Origin: Phyllobacterium myrsinacearum
Lineage (GTDB): Bacteria > Pseudomonadota > Alphaproteobacteria > Rhizobiales > Rhizobiaceae
Reading direction: 5' to 3'
DNA length: 64,000 bases
Assembly: GCF_002980555.1 (NCBI RefSeq)
Contig: NZ_PVBT01000007.1
Span: 265,920 to 329,919, forward strand
This document shows positions 37,016 to 45,108 of this stretch, one piece after another. Numbering within the stretch: position 1 is the first letter of the stretch; each line of letters starts with the position of its first letter. A program made the position numbers and the translations under genes. Below the pieces are notes generated by a model. That model worked only from the letters and a program-made list of their open reading frames with translations. It searched no databases and had not been told where the DNA came from.

Positions 37016-37064
37016 GACAAATCGGATGCTGCATTCGGGTTCCATCTTGTTCTAATGTAGAGCC

Positions 37065-37847
37065 ATGACCGACCCTGAAAAACCCGCTTTTACCCCCGCC
37101 GAGCTCGAACGCTATGCCCGCCATATTATCCTGGCGGAGATCGGCGGCCCCGGTCAGCAGAAGCTCAAGCGCGCCCGCGTACTCGTCGTGGGCGCAGGCG
37201 GGCTGGGCGCGCCGGTGCTGCAATATCTGGCAGCGGCAGGCGTCGGTACGCTTGGCATTGTCGATGATGACCGGGTTTCTCTGTCCAACCTGCAGCGGCA
37301 GGTCATTCACGACACCGACCTCGTTGGCTCGCCCAAGGTCGAAAGCGCCGTCCGCGCCATTGCCGCGATCAATCCGCATGTCACGGTTGAAGCCCACGAA
37401 ACGCGCATCGCGCCCGATAATGCCGCCGATCTCATCAGCCGTTACCATATCGTCGTCGACGGCTCGGACAATTTCGACACACGCTATCTGCTCGCCGATA
37501 CCTGCGCTGTGGGAAAACGCCCGCTGGTTTCCGCAGCGCTCGGACGGTTCGACGGTTCTTTGACGACACTCAAACCCTATGAACGGAACGGCAAGGGTGA
37601 GCAAAACCCGTCCTATCGGGATCTCTTTCCTTCCGCGCCACCGCCGGGTCTGGTTCCAGCCTGTGCGGAAGCCGGTGTTCTGGGTGTTCTCCCGGGTGTT
37701 ATCGGCAGCTTGCAGGCGACAGAGGTCATCAAGCTGATCACCGGCATCGGCGAGCCGTTGATCGGCAGGCTGCTGCTTTACGATGCACTGAGCTCGCGCT
37801 TCGAGACGATCAAATACAAGGCAAACACTGCCGGAGCCGCAGCGTGA
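37065..37847 (+). CDS. MoeB/ThiF/HesA family adenylyltransferase lacking zinc cysteines
   Basis: A 260-residue E1-like enzyme that would adenylate the C-terminus of a MoaD/ThiS-type carrier. The ATP motif VVGAGGLGAPVLQYLAAAGV (41-60), the DDDRVSLSNLQRQ segment (67-79) and VDGSDNFDTRY (131-141) are intact, and a Cys in PACAEAGVLG (200) is in the usual place. The first zinc CxxC is replaced by SYRD (183-186), and the protein ends before the second CPxC. Which carrier it serves is not visible; moaD or thiS is not nearby. acnX follows after 21 bp. Confidence 0.88.
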   Translation: MTDPEKPAFTPAELERYARHIILAEIGGPGQQKLKRARVLVVGAGGLGAPVLQYLAAAGVGTLGIVDDDRVSLSNLQRQVIHDTDLVGSPKVESAVRAIAAINPHVTVEAHETRIAPDNAADLISRYHIVVDGSDNFDTRYLLADTCAVGKRPLVSAALGRFDGSLTTLKPYERNGKGEQNPSYRDLFPSAPPPGLVPACAEAGVLGVLPGVIGSLQATEVIKLITGIGEPLIGRLLLYDALSSRFETIKYKANTAGAAA

Positions 37848-37868
37848 GCGCAGACAAGGCCTTTCATC

Positions 37869-39125
37869 ATGGCGCTTGAGCTGACAGCGGAGCAAAGGGC
37901 GATCGCCAGTGGTGCACGCGGCGAGGGTGCGGCGATGGCTCTGCGCATTGTCGCGGCCACAGCCCGATTGATGGGCGCCCCATCGCTCATTCCCATCGCC
38001 TCCGCCCATATTGACGGCGCGCTCTATCACGGGGATTCCGGCACGCTGTTTGCCGAAAAGCTGGTTGAAGGCGGGGCAAGGGTTGCCGTGAGAGCCACGC
38101 TCAATGTCGGCTCACTTGACCTGACCGGCTGTTCGAAGAACCGGCTGGAGCCGCATGAGCGCGGCATGGCCCGGCGGATGATGGATGCCTACCGGACGCT
38201 CGGCTGCGAACCGACATGGACATGCGCACCCTATCAGGCCGGGCACCGCCCCGCCTATGGCAGCGACGTCGCCTGGGGCGAATCCAATGCGGTGGTCTTC
38301 TGCAATTCCGTCTTCGGCGCGCGGACCAACCGCTATGGCGACTTTCTCGATATCGCCTGCGCCATTGCAGGCTACGCCCCGTACTACGGATTTCATCTCG
38401 CGGAAAACCGCCGGGCCAGAATCGTCTTCGATGTATCGGGGCTGGACGTGGAGTTCCTGGCATCCGAGGCCGCGTGGCCGATCCTTGGCAGTCTTTACGG
38501 GCGGGAAATGGGCGACGCCGTGGGTGTTGTCGCCGGTATCGAGCATCATCCGGGAGAAGATGCGCTGAAAGCTTTTGGTGCAGCGGCGGCCTCTGCCGGT
38601 GCCGTCGGGCTCTTCCACGTGGCCGGCGTTACGCCCGAAGCGCCGGACCTCGCCACGGCCCTGCAGCATCAGGCGCCGGAGGCAGTGATCAAGGTGACCA
38701 CCGACATGATCGGGGATTCCCGGCGCAGGCTGTCCACAGCGGCCGGTGCCGAATCCATCCATGCCGTGGCTATCGGCAGCCCGCATCTTTCCGGCGCCGA
38801 GTTTGATCGCCTAGAGCGGCTGATCGCTGGACGTCGTCTCCATGTTCCGCTCTATGCATGCACCGGCCGCCATGCCCTCGCCGCGCTGGAAAGCAGCGGC
38901 AAGCGCCAGATACTGGAACGCAGCGGCGTCATTATCGTCGCCGATACCTGCGTCGTCGTCACGCCGATCCTGCCCGATATCGACAATGCCGTGCTGATGA
39001 CCAATTCGGGAAAGTTTGCCCATTATGCCCCAGGGAATACGGGTTATGGCGTTATTTACGGTTCCATGGCCGAATGCGTGGAAAGTGCCGTTACCGGGCA
39101 TCCGGTGTTTGGAGCCGCCGAATGA
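37869..39125 (+). CDS. aconitase X catalytic large subunit
   Basis: A 418-residue AcnX-type (DUF521) protein, homologous to the catalytic domains of aconitase. Typical stretches are SAHIDGALYHGDSGTLFAEK near residue 45, the substrate/cluster region GESNAVVFCNSVFGARTNRY, and APGNTGYGVIYGSMAECVES at the end. Bacterial AcnX enzymes act as cis-3-hydroxy-L-proline dehydratases; archaeal ones act on mevalonate 5-phosphate. Its stop overlaps the small-subunit start by ATGA, matching the split bacterial form. The real substrate here is inference. Confidence 0.9.
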   Translation: MALELTAEQRAIASGARGEGAAMALRIVAATARLMGAPSLIPIASAHIDGALYHGDSGTLFAEKLVEGGARVAVRATLNVGSLDLTGCSKNRLEPHERGMARRMMDAYRTLGCEPTWTCAPYQAGHRPAYGSDVAWGESNAVVFCNSVFGARTNRYGDFLDIACAIAGYAPYYGFHLAENRRARIVFDVSGLDVEFLASEAAWPILGSLYGREMGDAVGVVAGIEHHPGEDALKAFGAAAASAGAVGLFHVAGVTPEAPDLATALQHQAPEAVIKVTTDMIGDSRRRLSTAAGAESIHAVAIGSPHLSGAEFDRLERLIAGRRLHVPLYACTGRHALAALESSGKRQILERSGVIIVADTCVVVTPILPDIDNAVLMTNSGKFAHYAPGNTGYGVIYGSMAECVESAVTGHPVFGAAE

Positions 39126-39535
39126 GCCGGTTGCAAGCTGAAATCCTTGTGGAGGGTCAGCCAGCTCTGGCGGACGCCTTGGTTTTGACAGCCCCCATCA
39201 GTTTCTGGGGCGGCGTTAATCCCAGGACAGGACGGATTGCCGACGTGCGCCATCCGCAGCACGGTGTCTCCATCAGCGGAAAGGTTCTGTGCCTGCCGGG
39301 AACCATCGGGTCGTCATCGGCGGCGGCCGTGCTTCTGGAACTCGTTTCTGCAGGTCTCGCACCCGCTGCCATCATCCTGCATGAACCCGACGCCATTCTC
39401 CTCCTGGGCCTGATTGTCGCGCAGGAGATGGGCCACGCAACGCCCATGGCTGTCAAACTCGACCGCAAGGAATTTCCCCGGCTGGTTGACCAACGGCTGG
39501 CGATTGACGGCACTGGAATGGTCAGCGTTCAATAG
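39122..39535 (+). CDS. aconitase X small (swivel) subunit
   Basis: A 137-residue DUF126 protein equivalent to the aconitase swivel domain. The family motif KVLCLPGTIGSSSAAAVLLEL carries the Ser residues that contact substrate. ATG 39122 overlaps the large-subunit stop, so the two subunits are translated together. It converges on a D-2-hydroxyacid dehydrogenase gene 26 bp away. Confidence 0.9.
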   Translation: MSRLQAEILVEGQPALADALVLTAPISFWGGVNPRTGRIADVRHPQHGVSISGKVLCLPGTIGSSSAAAVLLELVSAGLAPAAIILHEPDAILLLGLIVAQEMGHATPMAVKLDRKEFPRLVDQRLAIDGTGMVSVQ

Positions 39536-39540
39536 TTCGC

Positions 39541-39555
39541 GTCGCCGGCGGCGAC
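39541..39555. terminator. short hairpin between convergent acnX small subunit and dehydrogenase genes
   Basis: GTCGCC (39541-39546) and GGCGAC (39550-39555) form a 6-bp stem with a 3-nt loop in the 26-bp convergent gap. No T tract, so this is only a possible terminator. Confidence 0.35.
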
Positions 39556-39561
39556 ACCAGC

Positions 39562-40560
39562 CTAAACGAGGTTGGGCAACACACGGTCCGGCGGGCGATG
39601 CCCGTCAATGAAGGTGCGGATGTTGATGATGACCTTCTCGCCCATGTCGATGCGGCCTTCCAGCGTCGCCGACCCCATATGCGGCAGGATGACGACCTTG
39701 CCCGCCTTGGCCAGCTTGCGCAGCTTTGAATTGACCGCCGGCTCGTGTTCGAAGACATCAAGCGCCGCGCCGGAGAGTTTCCCGGTTTCCAGCTGGGCGA
39801 TCAGCGCCTGCTCATCGATGATCTGGCCGCGCGCCGTGTTGACGATGAAAGCGGAAGGCTGCATCAGCGCCAGCCGCCGCGCCGAGAGCAAATGGAACGT
39901 GGCGGGCGTGGACGGGCAGTTGACCGAGATGATGTCCATCCGGGCCAGCATCTGATCGAGACTGTCCCAATAGGTTGCTTCCAGCTCGGCTTCCGTCCTG
40001 GGGCTGACCGGCTTGCGGTTGTGATAATGGATCGACAGGCCAAAAGCCTTGGCGCGGCGGGCAACGGCGGTACCGATACGGCCCATGCCGACAATGCCGA
40101 GGCGTTTGCCCCAGATGCGCCGCCCCAGCATCCAGGTCGGGCCCCAGCCCTCCCATTTGCCGTCATCGAGAAGAATGGATGCGCCTTCCACCAACCGCCG
40201 CGGCACGGCCAGCATCAGGGCCATGGTCATGTCGGCCGTGTCTTCGCTCAGGACATTGGGCGTATTGGTGACGGTGATGCCGCGTTTGGCAGCGGCTGGA
40301 ACGTCGATGTTATCGACACCGTTGCCGAAATTGGCGATAAGCTTGAGGTTGGGACCGGCTGCATTGATGATCTCTTCATCGATACGGTCGGTGACGGTGG
40401 GTACCAGAACATTGGCATGCTGGACGGCTTCGATCAGTTCCGCCTTTGACAACCGCCGGTCATCGACATTCAACCGTGCTTCGAAGAGTTCACGCATGCG
40501 CGTCTCAACGGAATCGGGCAGTTTTCGGGTGATGACGACCAGAGGCTTTTTGTTAACCAA
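39562..40560 (-). CDS. D-2-hydroxyacid dehydrogenase (glyoxylate reductase-like)
   Basis: About 332 residues. The NAD-binding motif is LGIVGMGRIGTAVARRAKAF near residue 158, the catalytic Arg in FIVNTARGQIID, the Glu in LDVFEHEPAVN and the His in VILPHMGSAT. The closest type is the rhizobial GyaR-like glyoxylate/hydroxypyruvate reductase. TTG 40560 is chosen: GGGAGGGG lies 5 nt upstream and VNKKPLVVITRKLPD is the expected N-terminus. The longer upstream reading adds 31 atypical residues. Confidence 0.9.
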   Translation of the reverse strand: MVNKKPLVVITRKLPDSVETRMRELFEARLNVDDRRLSKAELIEAVQHANVLVPTVTDRIDEEIINAAGPNLKLIANFGNGVDNIDVPAAAKRGITVTNTPNVLSEDTADMTMALMLAVPRRLVEGASILLDDGKWEGWGPTWMLGRRIWGKRLGIVGMGRIGTAVARRAKAFGLSIHYHNRKPVSPRTEAELEATYWDSLDQMLARMDIISVNCPSTPATFHLLSARRLALMQPSAFIVNTARGQIIDEQALIAQLETGKLSGAALDVFEHEPAVNSKLRKLAKAGKVVILPHMGSATLEGRIDMGEKVIINIRTFIDGHRPPDRVLPNLV

Positions 40561-40745
40561 TATTCCCCTCCCTTTTTCCGGTGATATTGAGACCTCTTTA
40601 ACCAAGTCATTGCAAACTGCAATCGCTCTTGAGCTCCGATACTTGTCTATCAAGGCGGCGCATCAAAGACAAAGAAAAATAGGGATCGTTCCTTGTTCAA
40701 CCGCATAATTGCCGGAAAAGAGCTCAGAACGATGAAGGACTGATT

Positions 40746-41306
40746 TTGTTGGGCATCTCATTTATTCGTTCTTTCGCACTGACCGCCGGTATTGCGTCGG
40801 CCCTTTCTCTGGCCGTTCCCGCGGCGATTCCCGGCATTGCCACGGCTCATGCCGCCCAACAGGTTGGCCCCAGCGGCCTGCCATTGCCGCGTTTTGTCAG
40901 CCTGAAACCCGGCCGCGTCAATTTGCGCGTCGGACCGGGGCGCGATTACGCCGTGACATGGCTGTTTCTGAAATCCGGCCTGCCGGTCGAAATCGTCCAG
41001 GAATATGACAACTGGCGGCGCATTCGCGATTCCGAGGGAACCGAAGGCTGGGTCTATCAGTCGCTTCTCTCCGGCAAGCGCACCGCGATGACCGCCCCGT
41101 GGCAGCGCGACAAGGACAATGTCATGCTGAATGTCTATCGCAGCGCCGACGACAAGGCAGGCATCGTGGCGCAGGTGCAGCCCGGCGTCCTTGCAACCCT
41201 GAAGATGTGCAATGGCGATTGGTGCCGGCTGATATTCAGCGGCGCCAGCGGCTGGATGCGCCAATCGGATATCTGGGGTGCCTATCCCGGCGAGAAGTTT
41301 GATTGA
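40746..41306 (+). CDS. exported SH3-domain protein
   Basis: A 186-residue protein with a signal peptide (cleavage near ATAHA|AQQ) and two bacterial SH3-like repeats: LKPGRVNLRVGPGRDYAVTW at about 55-75 with WRRIRDSEGTEGWVYQSLL, and a second repeat NVMLNVYRSADDKAGIVAQV with WCRLIFSGASGWMRQSDIW. The start is TTG (40746 or 40749) after GAAGGAC. Such proteins are periplasmic and may bind cell-wall peptides; the exact role is unknown. Divergent from the dehydrogenase gene. Confidence 0.85.
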   Translation: MLGISFIRSFALTAGIASALSLAVPAAIPGIATAHAAQQVGPSGLPLPRFVSLKPGRVNLRVGPGRDYAVTWLFLKSGLPVEIVQEYDNWRRIRDSEGTEGWVYQSLLSGKRTAMTAPWQRDKDNVMLNVYRSADDKAGIVAQVQPGVLATLKMCNGDWCRLIFSGASGWMRQSDIWGAYPGEKFD

Positions 41307-41381
41307 TCCATAGAATCCGGGCGGGCTAGCCTCACATGCCCGTCAGACTGCACAATCCGTCATCATTGATATGCGATTGGA

Positions 41382-41813
41382 TCAGCCGCGTTTTTTGCGC
41401 AGGCGGATGATGATGTCCACGTTGACGATTTCCATGCCTTCCGGCACCGGCGGAAGATGGCCGACCATGGCCGAGCCATCCGGAATGTCGATCACCTGGT
41501 TCTCGCCTTCGACGAAAAAGTGATGATGGTCGGAAACATTCGTGTCGAAATAGGTTTTCGCGCCTTCAACCGCAAGGATACGCAGCATGCCTGCCTGGGT
41601 GAACTGGTGCAGGGTATTGTAGACCGTTGCAAGCGAGACAGGCACATTGGCGCCAAGCGCTTCTTCATGTAGTTCTTCCGCCGAAAGATGACGATCGCCC
41701 TTGGCAAAGATCAGACTGGCAAGCGCTACACGCTGACGGGTGGGACGCAAACCCGCGAAGCGCAGGCGCTCTTGCAAGGGTACGTCGGCATCAATCTCAT
41801 AAGAAATATGCAT
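41382..41813 (-). CDS. irr: iron response regulator Irr (Fur superfamily)
   Basis: A 143-residue Fur-family protein. The winged helix contains GLRPTRQRVALASLIFAKG and PVSLATVYNTLHQF. The DHHHFF histidine triplet at 96-98 is the heme/metal site used by Irr for heme-dependent inactivation or degradation. The N-terminal Cys-Pro heme motif of Bradyrhizobium Irr is absent, as in Rhizobium and Brucella. Irr represses or activates iron and heme genes under low iron. It is divergent from fabA, an arrangement conserved in the order. Confidence 0.93.
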   Translation of the reverse strand: MHISYEIDADVPLQERLRFAGLRPTRQRVALASLIFAKGDRHLSAEELHEEALGANVPVSLATVYNTLHQFTQAGMLRILAVEGAKTYFDTNVSDHHHFFVEGENQVIDIPDGSAMVGHLPPVPEGMEIVNVDIIIRLRKKRG

Positions 41814-41855
41814 GGCCCGTCTGCCACTCCGTTAAATGATATCAAAAGTCTCACC

Positions 41856-41871
41856 ATAGACTGTTGTCTAT
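41856..41871. promoter_or_regulatory. inverted repeat in the irr-fabA divergent region
   Basis: ATAGAC (41856-41861), four bases, GTCTAT (41866-41871): a perfect 6+6 palindrome about 40 bp before the irr start. It could be an operator for irr or for the fabA operon. It does not match a full ICE box. Confidence 0.4.
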
Positions 41872-42036
41872 CGTGTTACATCATTGATATATGCCGTCTT
41901 GCGAAATCGATCAATAGGCCGCAATTCAGCCATTCCGTTAGGGATAAGCCAACAGACCGTTTTCAGCGAGAAACACTCTGTGATAGGGTCCGCCCGCGCA
42001 AAAGCGCCAGCATTGAAGCAATTGATGGGAGACAGA

Positions 42037-42552
42037 ATGCCAGAACAGAAATCAAGCTACGGGTATGAAGAGCTCCTTGCTTGCGCCCGCGGAGAGATGT
42101 TCGGTCAGGGCAATGCCCAGTTGCCCGCGCCACCCATGCTGATGTTTGATCGCATTACAGAGATTTCCGAGACCGGCGGCGAAAACGGCAAGGGCTATAT
42201 CCGCGCCGAATTCGACATCAAGCCGGACCTGTGGTTCTTCCCATGTCACTTCATTGGCGATCCCGTCATGCCGGGCTGCCTTGGTCTCGATGCCATGTGG
42301 CAGCTGACCGGCTTTTATCTGGGCTGGCTCGGCGAACCTGGCAAGGGCCGCGCGCTGTCGACCGGCGAGGTCAAGTTCACCGGCATGGTTACCCCGAAGA
42401 CCAAGATCGTCGAATATGGCATCGACTTCAAGCGCGTCATGCGCGGTCGTCTGGTGCTGGGCATTGCGGACGGCTGGCTAAAAGCCGACGGCGAAACTAT
42501 CTATAAGGCAACCGACCTGCGGGTTGGCCTATTCAAGGAAAGCGCTGCCTGA
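42037..42552 (+). CDS. fabA: 3-hydroxydecanoyl-ACP dehydratase/isomerase FabA
   Basis: A 171-residue hot-dog-fold enzyme that makes trans-2- and cis-3-decenoyl-ACP, the branch point for unsaturated fatty acids. The active-site His is in [11 protein letters not shown] and the Asp in [15 protein letters not shown] 42037 is chosen after GGGAGACAG and gives the usual MPEQKSSYG start; an ATG four codons upstream is possible. First gene of fabA-fabB-fabI. Confidence 0.97.
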   Translation: MPEQKSSYGYEELLACARGEMFGQGNAQLPAPPMLMFDRITEISETGGENGKGYIRAEFDIKPDLWFFPCHFIGDPVMPGCLGLDAMWQLTGFYLGWLGEPGKGRALSTGEVKFTGMVTPKTKIVEYGIDFKRVMRGRLVLGIADGWLKADGETIYKATDLRVGLFKESAA

Positions 42553-42571
42553 CCCTATCGGTCAGCGCAGC
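42544..42571 (+). promoter_or_regulatory. stem-loop between fabA and fabB
   Basis: CTGACC (42549-42554) pairs with GGTCAG (42560-42565), extended after a small internal loop by GCTG/CAGC. It covers the fabA stop codon and precedes the fabB ribosome-binding site AAGGAG. A processing or stability role is possible. Confidence 0.35.
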
Positions 42572-42589
42572 ACCTTCAAGGAGATCGCA

Positions 42590-43819
42590 ATGCGGCGAGT
42601 GGTTGTGACGGGGATGGGTATCGTATCCTCTATCGGTAATAATGTGCAGGAGGTGCTGGAATCCCTGCGTGCAGCGAAATCGGGCATCGTCTTCGCCGAA
42701 GACTATGCAAAATACGGTTTCCGCAGTCAGGTGCACGGCGCTCCCACGCTTGATCCGGCAACGCTGGTCGACCGGCGCGCCATGCGCTTCCATGGCGGGG
42801 GAACCGCATGGAATCACGTGGCCATGGACCAGGCCATCGCCGATGCCGGTCTCGATGAAAGCCAGATTTCCAACGAGCGCACCGGCATCATCATGGGTTC
42901 CGGCGGTTCATCCACCCGCACCATTGTCGAAGCTGCCGACAAAACCCGCGAATCGGGCTCATCCAAGAAGGTCGGCCCGTTTGCCGTGCCGAAGGCCATG
43001 TCTTCGACCGCATCGGCAACGCTTGCCACCTGGTTCAAGATCAAGGGCGTCAACTATTCCATTTCATCGGCCTGCGCGACCTCCAATCACTGCGTCGGCA
43101 ATGCCTTCGAGATGATCCAGTACGGCAAGCAGGACATGATGTTTGCCGGCGGCTGCGAAGATCTCGACTGGACGCTGTCCGTGCTTTTCGACGGCATGGG
43201 TGCCATGTCCTCCAAGTTCAATGACCGGCCTTCGGTTGCATCGCGCGCCTATGACAAGAACCGCGACGGTTTCGTCATCTCCGGCGGTGCTGGCGTGCTG
43301 GTTCTGGAAGAGCTGGAACATGCCAAGGCACGCGGCGCCAAGATTTACGGTGAAATCGTCGGTTACGGCGTGACATCGGACGGCGCCGACATGGTTGCGC
43401 CAAGCGGTGAAGGTGCCGCCCGCTGCATGCGGATGGCAATCGAGAACGTGAAGGGCAAGGTGGATTACATCAACCCGCACGCCACCTCGACACCGGTCGG
43501 CGATCTCAAGGAGATCGAGGCCATTCGCGAGGTGTTCGGCACGGCTGAGGCCGGCTGCCCGCCAATCTCGGCGACAAAGTCACTGACCGGGCACTCGCAG
43601 GGTGCCACCGGCGTGCACGAATCAATCTATTCGCTTTTGATGATGAATCACAATTTCATCGCCGAAAGCGCCAATATTGAAGAACTCGATCCGGCATTCG
43701 AGGACATGCCTATTGTGCGCAAGCGGATCGACAATGCCAAACTGGATACGGTGCTGACCAATTCCTTCGGATTTGGTGGCACCAATGCAACGCTGGTGTT
43801 CCAGCGTTTCCAGGGTTGA
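42590..43819 (+). CDS. fabB: 3-oxoacyl-ACP synthase I FabB
   Basis: A 409-residue condensing enzyme that elongates the cis-3-decenoyl-ACP made by FabA. The active-site Cys is in [14 protein letters not shown] near 163, the His residues in [11 protein letters not shown] near 300 and [12 protein letters not shown] near 335. ATG 42590 follows AAGGAG at normal spacing. Confidence 0.97.
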   Translation: MRRVVVTGMGIVSSIGNNVQEVLESLRAAKSGIVFAEDYAKYGFRSQVHGAPTLDPATLVDRRAMRFHGGGTAWNHVAMDQAIADAGLDESQISNERTGIIMGSGGSSTRTIVEAADKTRESGSSKKVGPFAVPKAMSSTASATLATWFKIKGVNYSISSACATSNHCVGNAFEMIQYGKQDMMFAGGCEDLDWTLSVLFDGMGAMSSKFNDRPSVASRAYDKNRDGFVISGGAGVLVLEELEHAKARGAKIYGEIVGYGVTSDGADMVAPSGEGAARCMRMAIENVKGKVDYINPHATSTPVGDLKEIEAIREVFGTAEAGCPPISATKSLTGHSQGATGVHESIYSLLMMNHNFIAESANIEELDPAFEDMPIVRKRIDNAKLDTVLTNSFGFGGTNATLVFQRFQG

Positions 43820-43830
43820 GAGGGAAGAAT

Positions 43831-44646
43831 ATGGGTGAACTGATGAAAGGCAAACGCGGTCTCATTATGGGGGTCGCGAACAGCCATTCCATTGCCTGGG
43901 GTATTGCCAAGGAACTGGCCGACAACGGCGCTGAACTCGCCTTCACCTATCAGGGCGATGCCTTCGGCAAGCGCGTTGCGCCGCTCGCGGAACAGCTCGG
44001 CTCCAAGCTGCTGCTTCCCTGTGATGTCGAGGATATCACAACGGTCGATGCGGTGTTCGAGACCCTCGAAAAAGAATGGGGCACGATTGATTTCGTCGTG
44101 CATGCCATTGGCTTTTCAGACAAGTCGCAGCTCAAGGGCCGCTATGCCGATGTGACCACGCGCGACAATTTCAGCCGCACCATGGTGATATCAGCCTATT
44201 CCTTCACGGAAGTGGCGCAGCGCGCATCAAAATTGATGAAGGACGGCGGCTCCATCCTGACGCTGACCTATGGCGGTTCGACCCGCGTTATGCCGAACTA
44301 CAACGTCATGGGCGTGGCCAAGGCTGCCCTTGAAGCCATGGTGCGCTATCTCGCCGCCGATTACGGCCCGGAAAGCATCCGCGTCAACGCGATCTCGGCG
44401 GGTCCGGTCCGCACGCTGGCTGGCGCCGGCATTGGCGATGCGCGCGCCATGTTCTCCTATCAGAAGCGCAACGCGCCGCTGCGCCGCACCGTTGATATTG
44501 AAGATGTCGGCCGCTCGGCGCTCTATCTTCTCTCGGATCTGTCGAGCGGTGTGACCGGCGAAATCCATTATGTGGATTCCGGCTACAACATCGTATCGAT
44601 GCCAACGCTTGAAGAACTGAAGAAATCCGACGACGGCAAGGAATAA
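43831..44646 (+). CDS. fabI: enoyl-ACP reductase FabI (NADH)
   Basis: A 271-residue short-chain reductase that completes each elongation cycle; the triclosan target in other bacteria. The divergent NAD motif is GVANSHSIAWGIAKELADNG, and the catalytic Tyr-x6-Lys is NYNVMGVAKAAL. ATG 43831 after AGGGAAG is preferred over the TTG overlapping fabB. The C-terminal tail EELKKSDDGKE is rather charged. Last gene of the fab operon. Confidence 0.96.
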   Translation: MGELMKGKRGLIMGVANSHSIAWGIAKELADNGAELAFTYQGDAFGKRVAPLAEQLGSKLLLPCDVEDITTVDAVFETLEKEWGTIDFVVHAIGFSDKSQLKGRYADVTTRDNFSRTMVISAYSFTEVAQRASKLMKDGGSILTLTYGGSTRVMPNYNVMGVAKAALEAMVRYLAADYGPESIRVNAISAGPVRTLAGAGIGDARAMFSYQKRNAPLRRTVDIEDVGRSALYLLSDLSSGVTGEIHYVDSGYNIVSMPTLEELKKSDDGKE

Positions 44647-44671
44647 ATCCTCCTGCCAGAATTGACAGCAG

Positions 44672-44706
44672 TCCCGTGAGACCAGGCTTGGTTTTGCGGG
44701 ATTTTT
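44672..44706 (+). terminator. terminator of the fabABI operon
   Basis: Nested stem: TCCCG (44672-44676) with CGGGA (44697-44701), enclosing ACCA/TGGT, and then TTTTTG. Confidence 0.65.
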
Positions 44707-44754
44707 GTTGAAAGTGGGCCTCCCTTTTTCGTCAGGAATGTCAGGAGACCCACC

Positions 44755-45108
44755 ATGCGCCTCGTTGAAACGCTTATCTACAGCCTGAGCCCGGGAACAG
44801 GAGCCGAGTTCCACAGACTGGTGTGCGAGGAAAGCCTGCCCATACACCAGTCCATCGATATGGACGTGGTCGACTTCGGCCAATCGGAACATCACCCCGA
44901 TGCCTATTTCCTCGTGCGCGCCTATGACAATCTCGATCACCTCAACGCTTCGCAGGAAGCGCTTTATACCAGCGATATCTGGCGCAGGGGACCACGTCCC
45001 GCCATTTTGCAACGGATCGTGGTCAGCCTCAAATCCATGGCATGGATGAGCGAGGCGGCCATCGAAGAAACCCGGTTGTGCGGTATCCGGCGGCGGCGGT
45101 TGAACTGA
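44755..45108 (+). CDS. NIPSNAP-like protein
   Basis: A 117-residue protein with the ferredoxin-like dimeric alpha/beta fold pattern of NIPSNAP proteins: an early YSLSPGTGAEFHRLV strand-turn-helix, a conserved SEHHPDAYFLVRAYDNLDHL segment and LYTSDIWRRGPRPAIL. AGGAGACCC precedes the ATG. Function is unknown; relatives are small dimeric proteins of unknown substrate. It ends directly next to the stop of the convergent RsmC-like gene. Confidence 0.75.
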   Translation: MRLVETLIYSLSPGTGAEFHRLVCEESLPIHQSIDMDVVDFGQSEHHPDAYFLVRAYDNLDHLNASQEALYTSDIWRRGPRPAILQRIVVSLKSMAWMSEAAIEETRLCGIRRRRLN

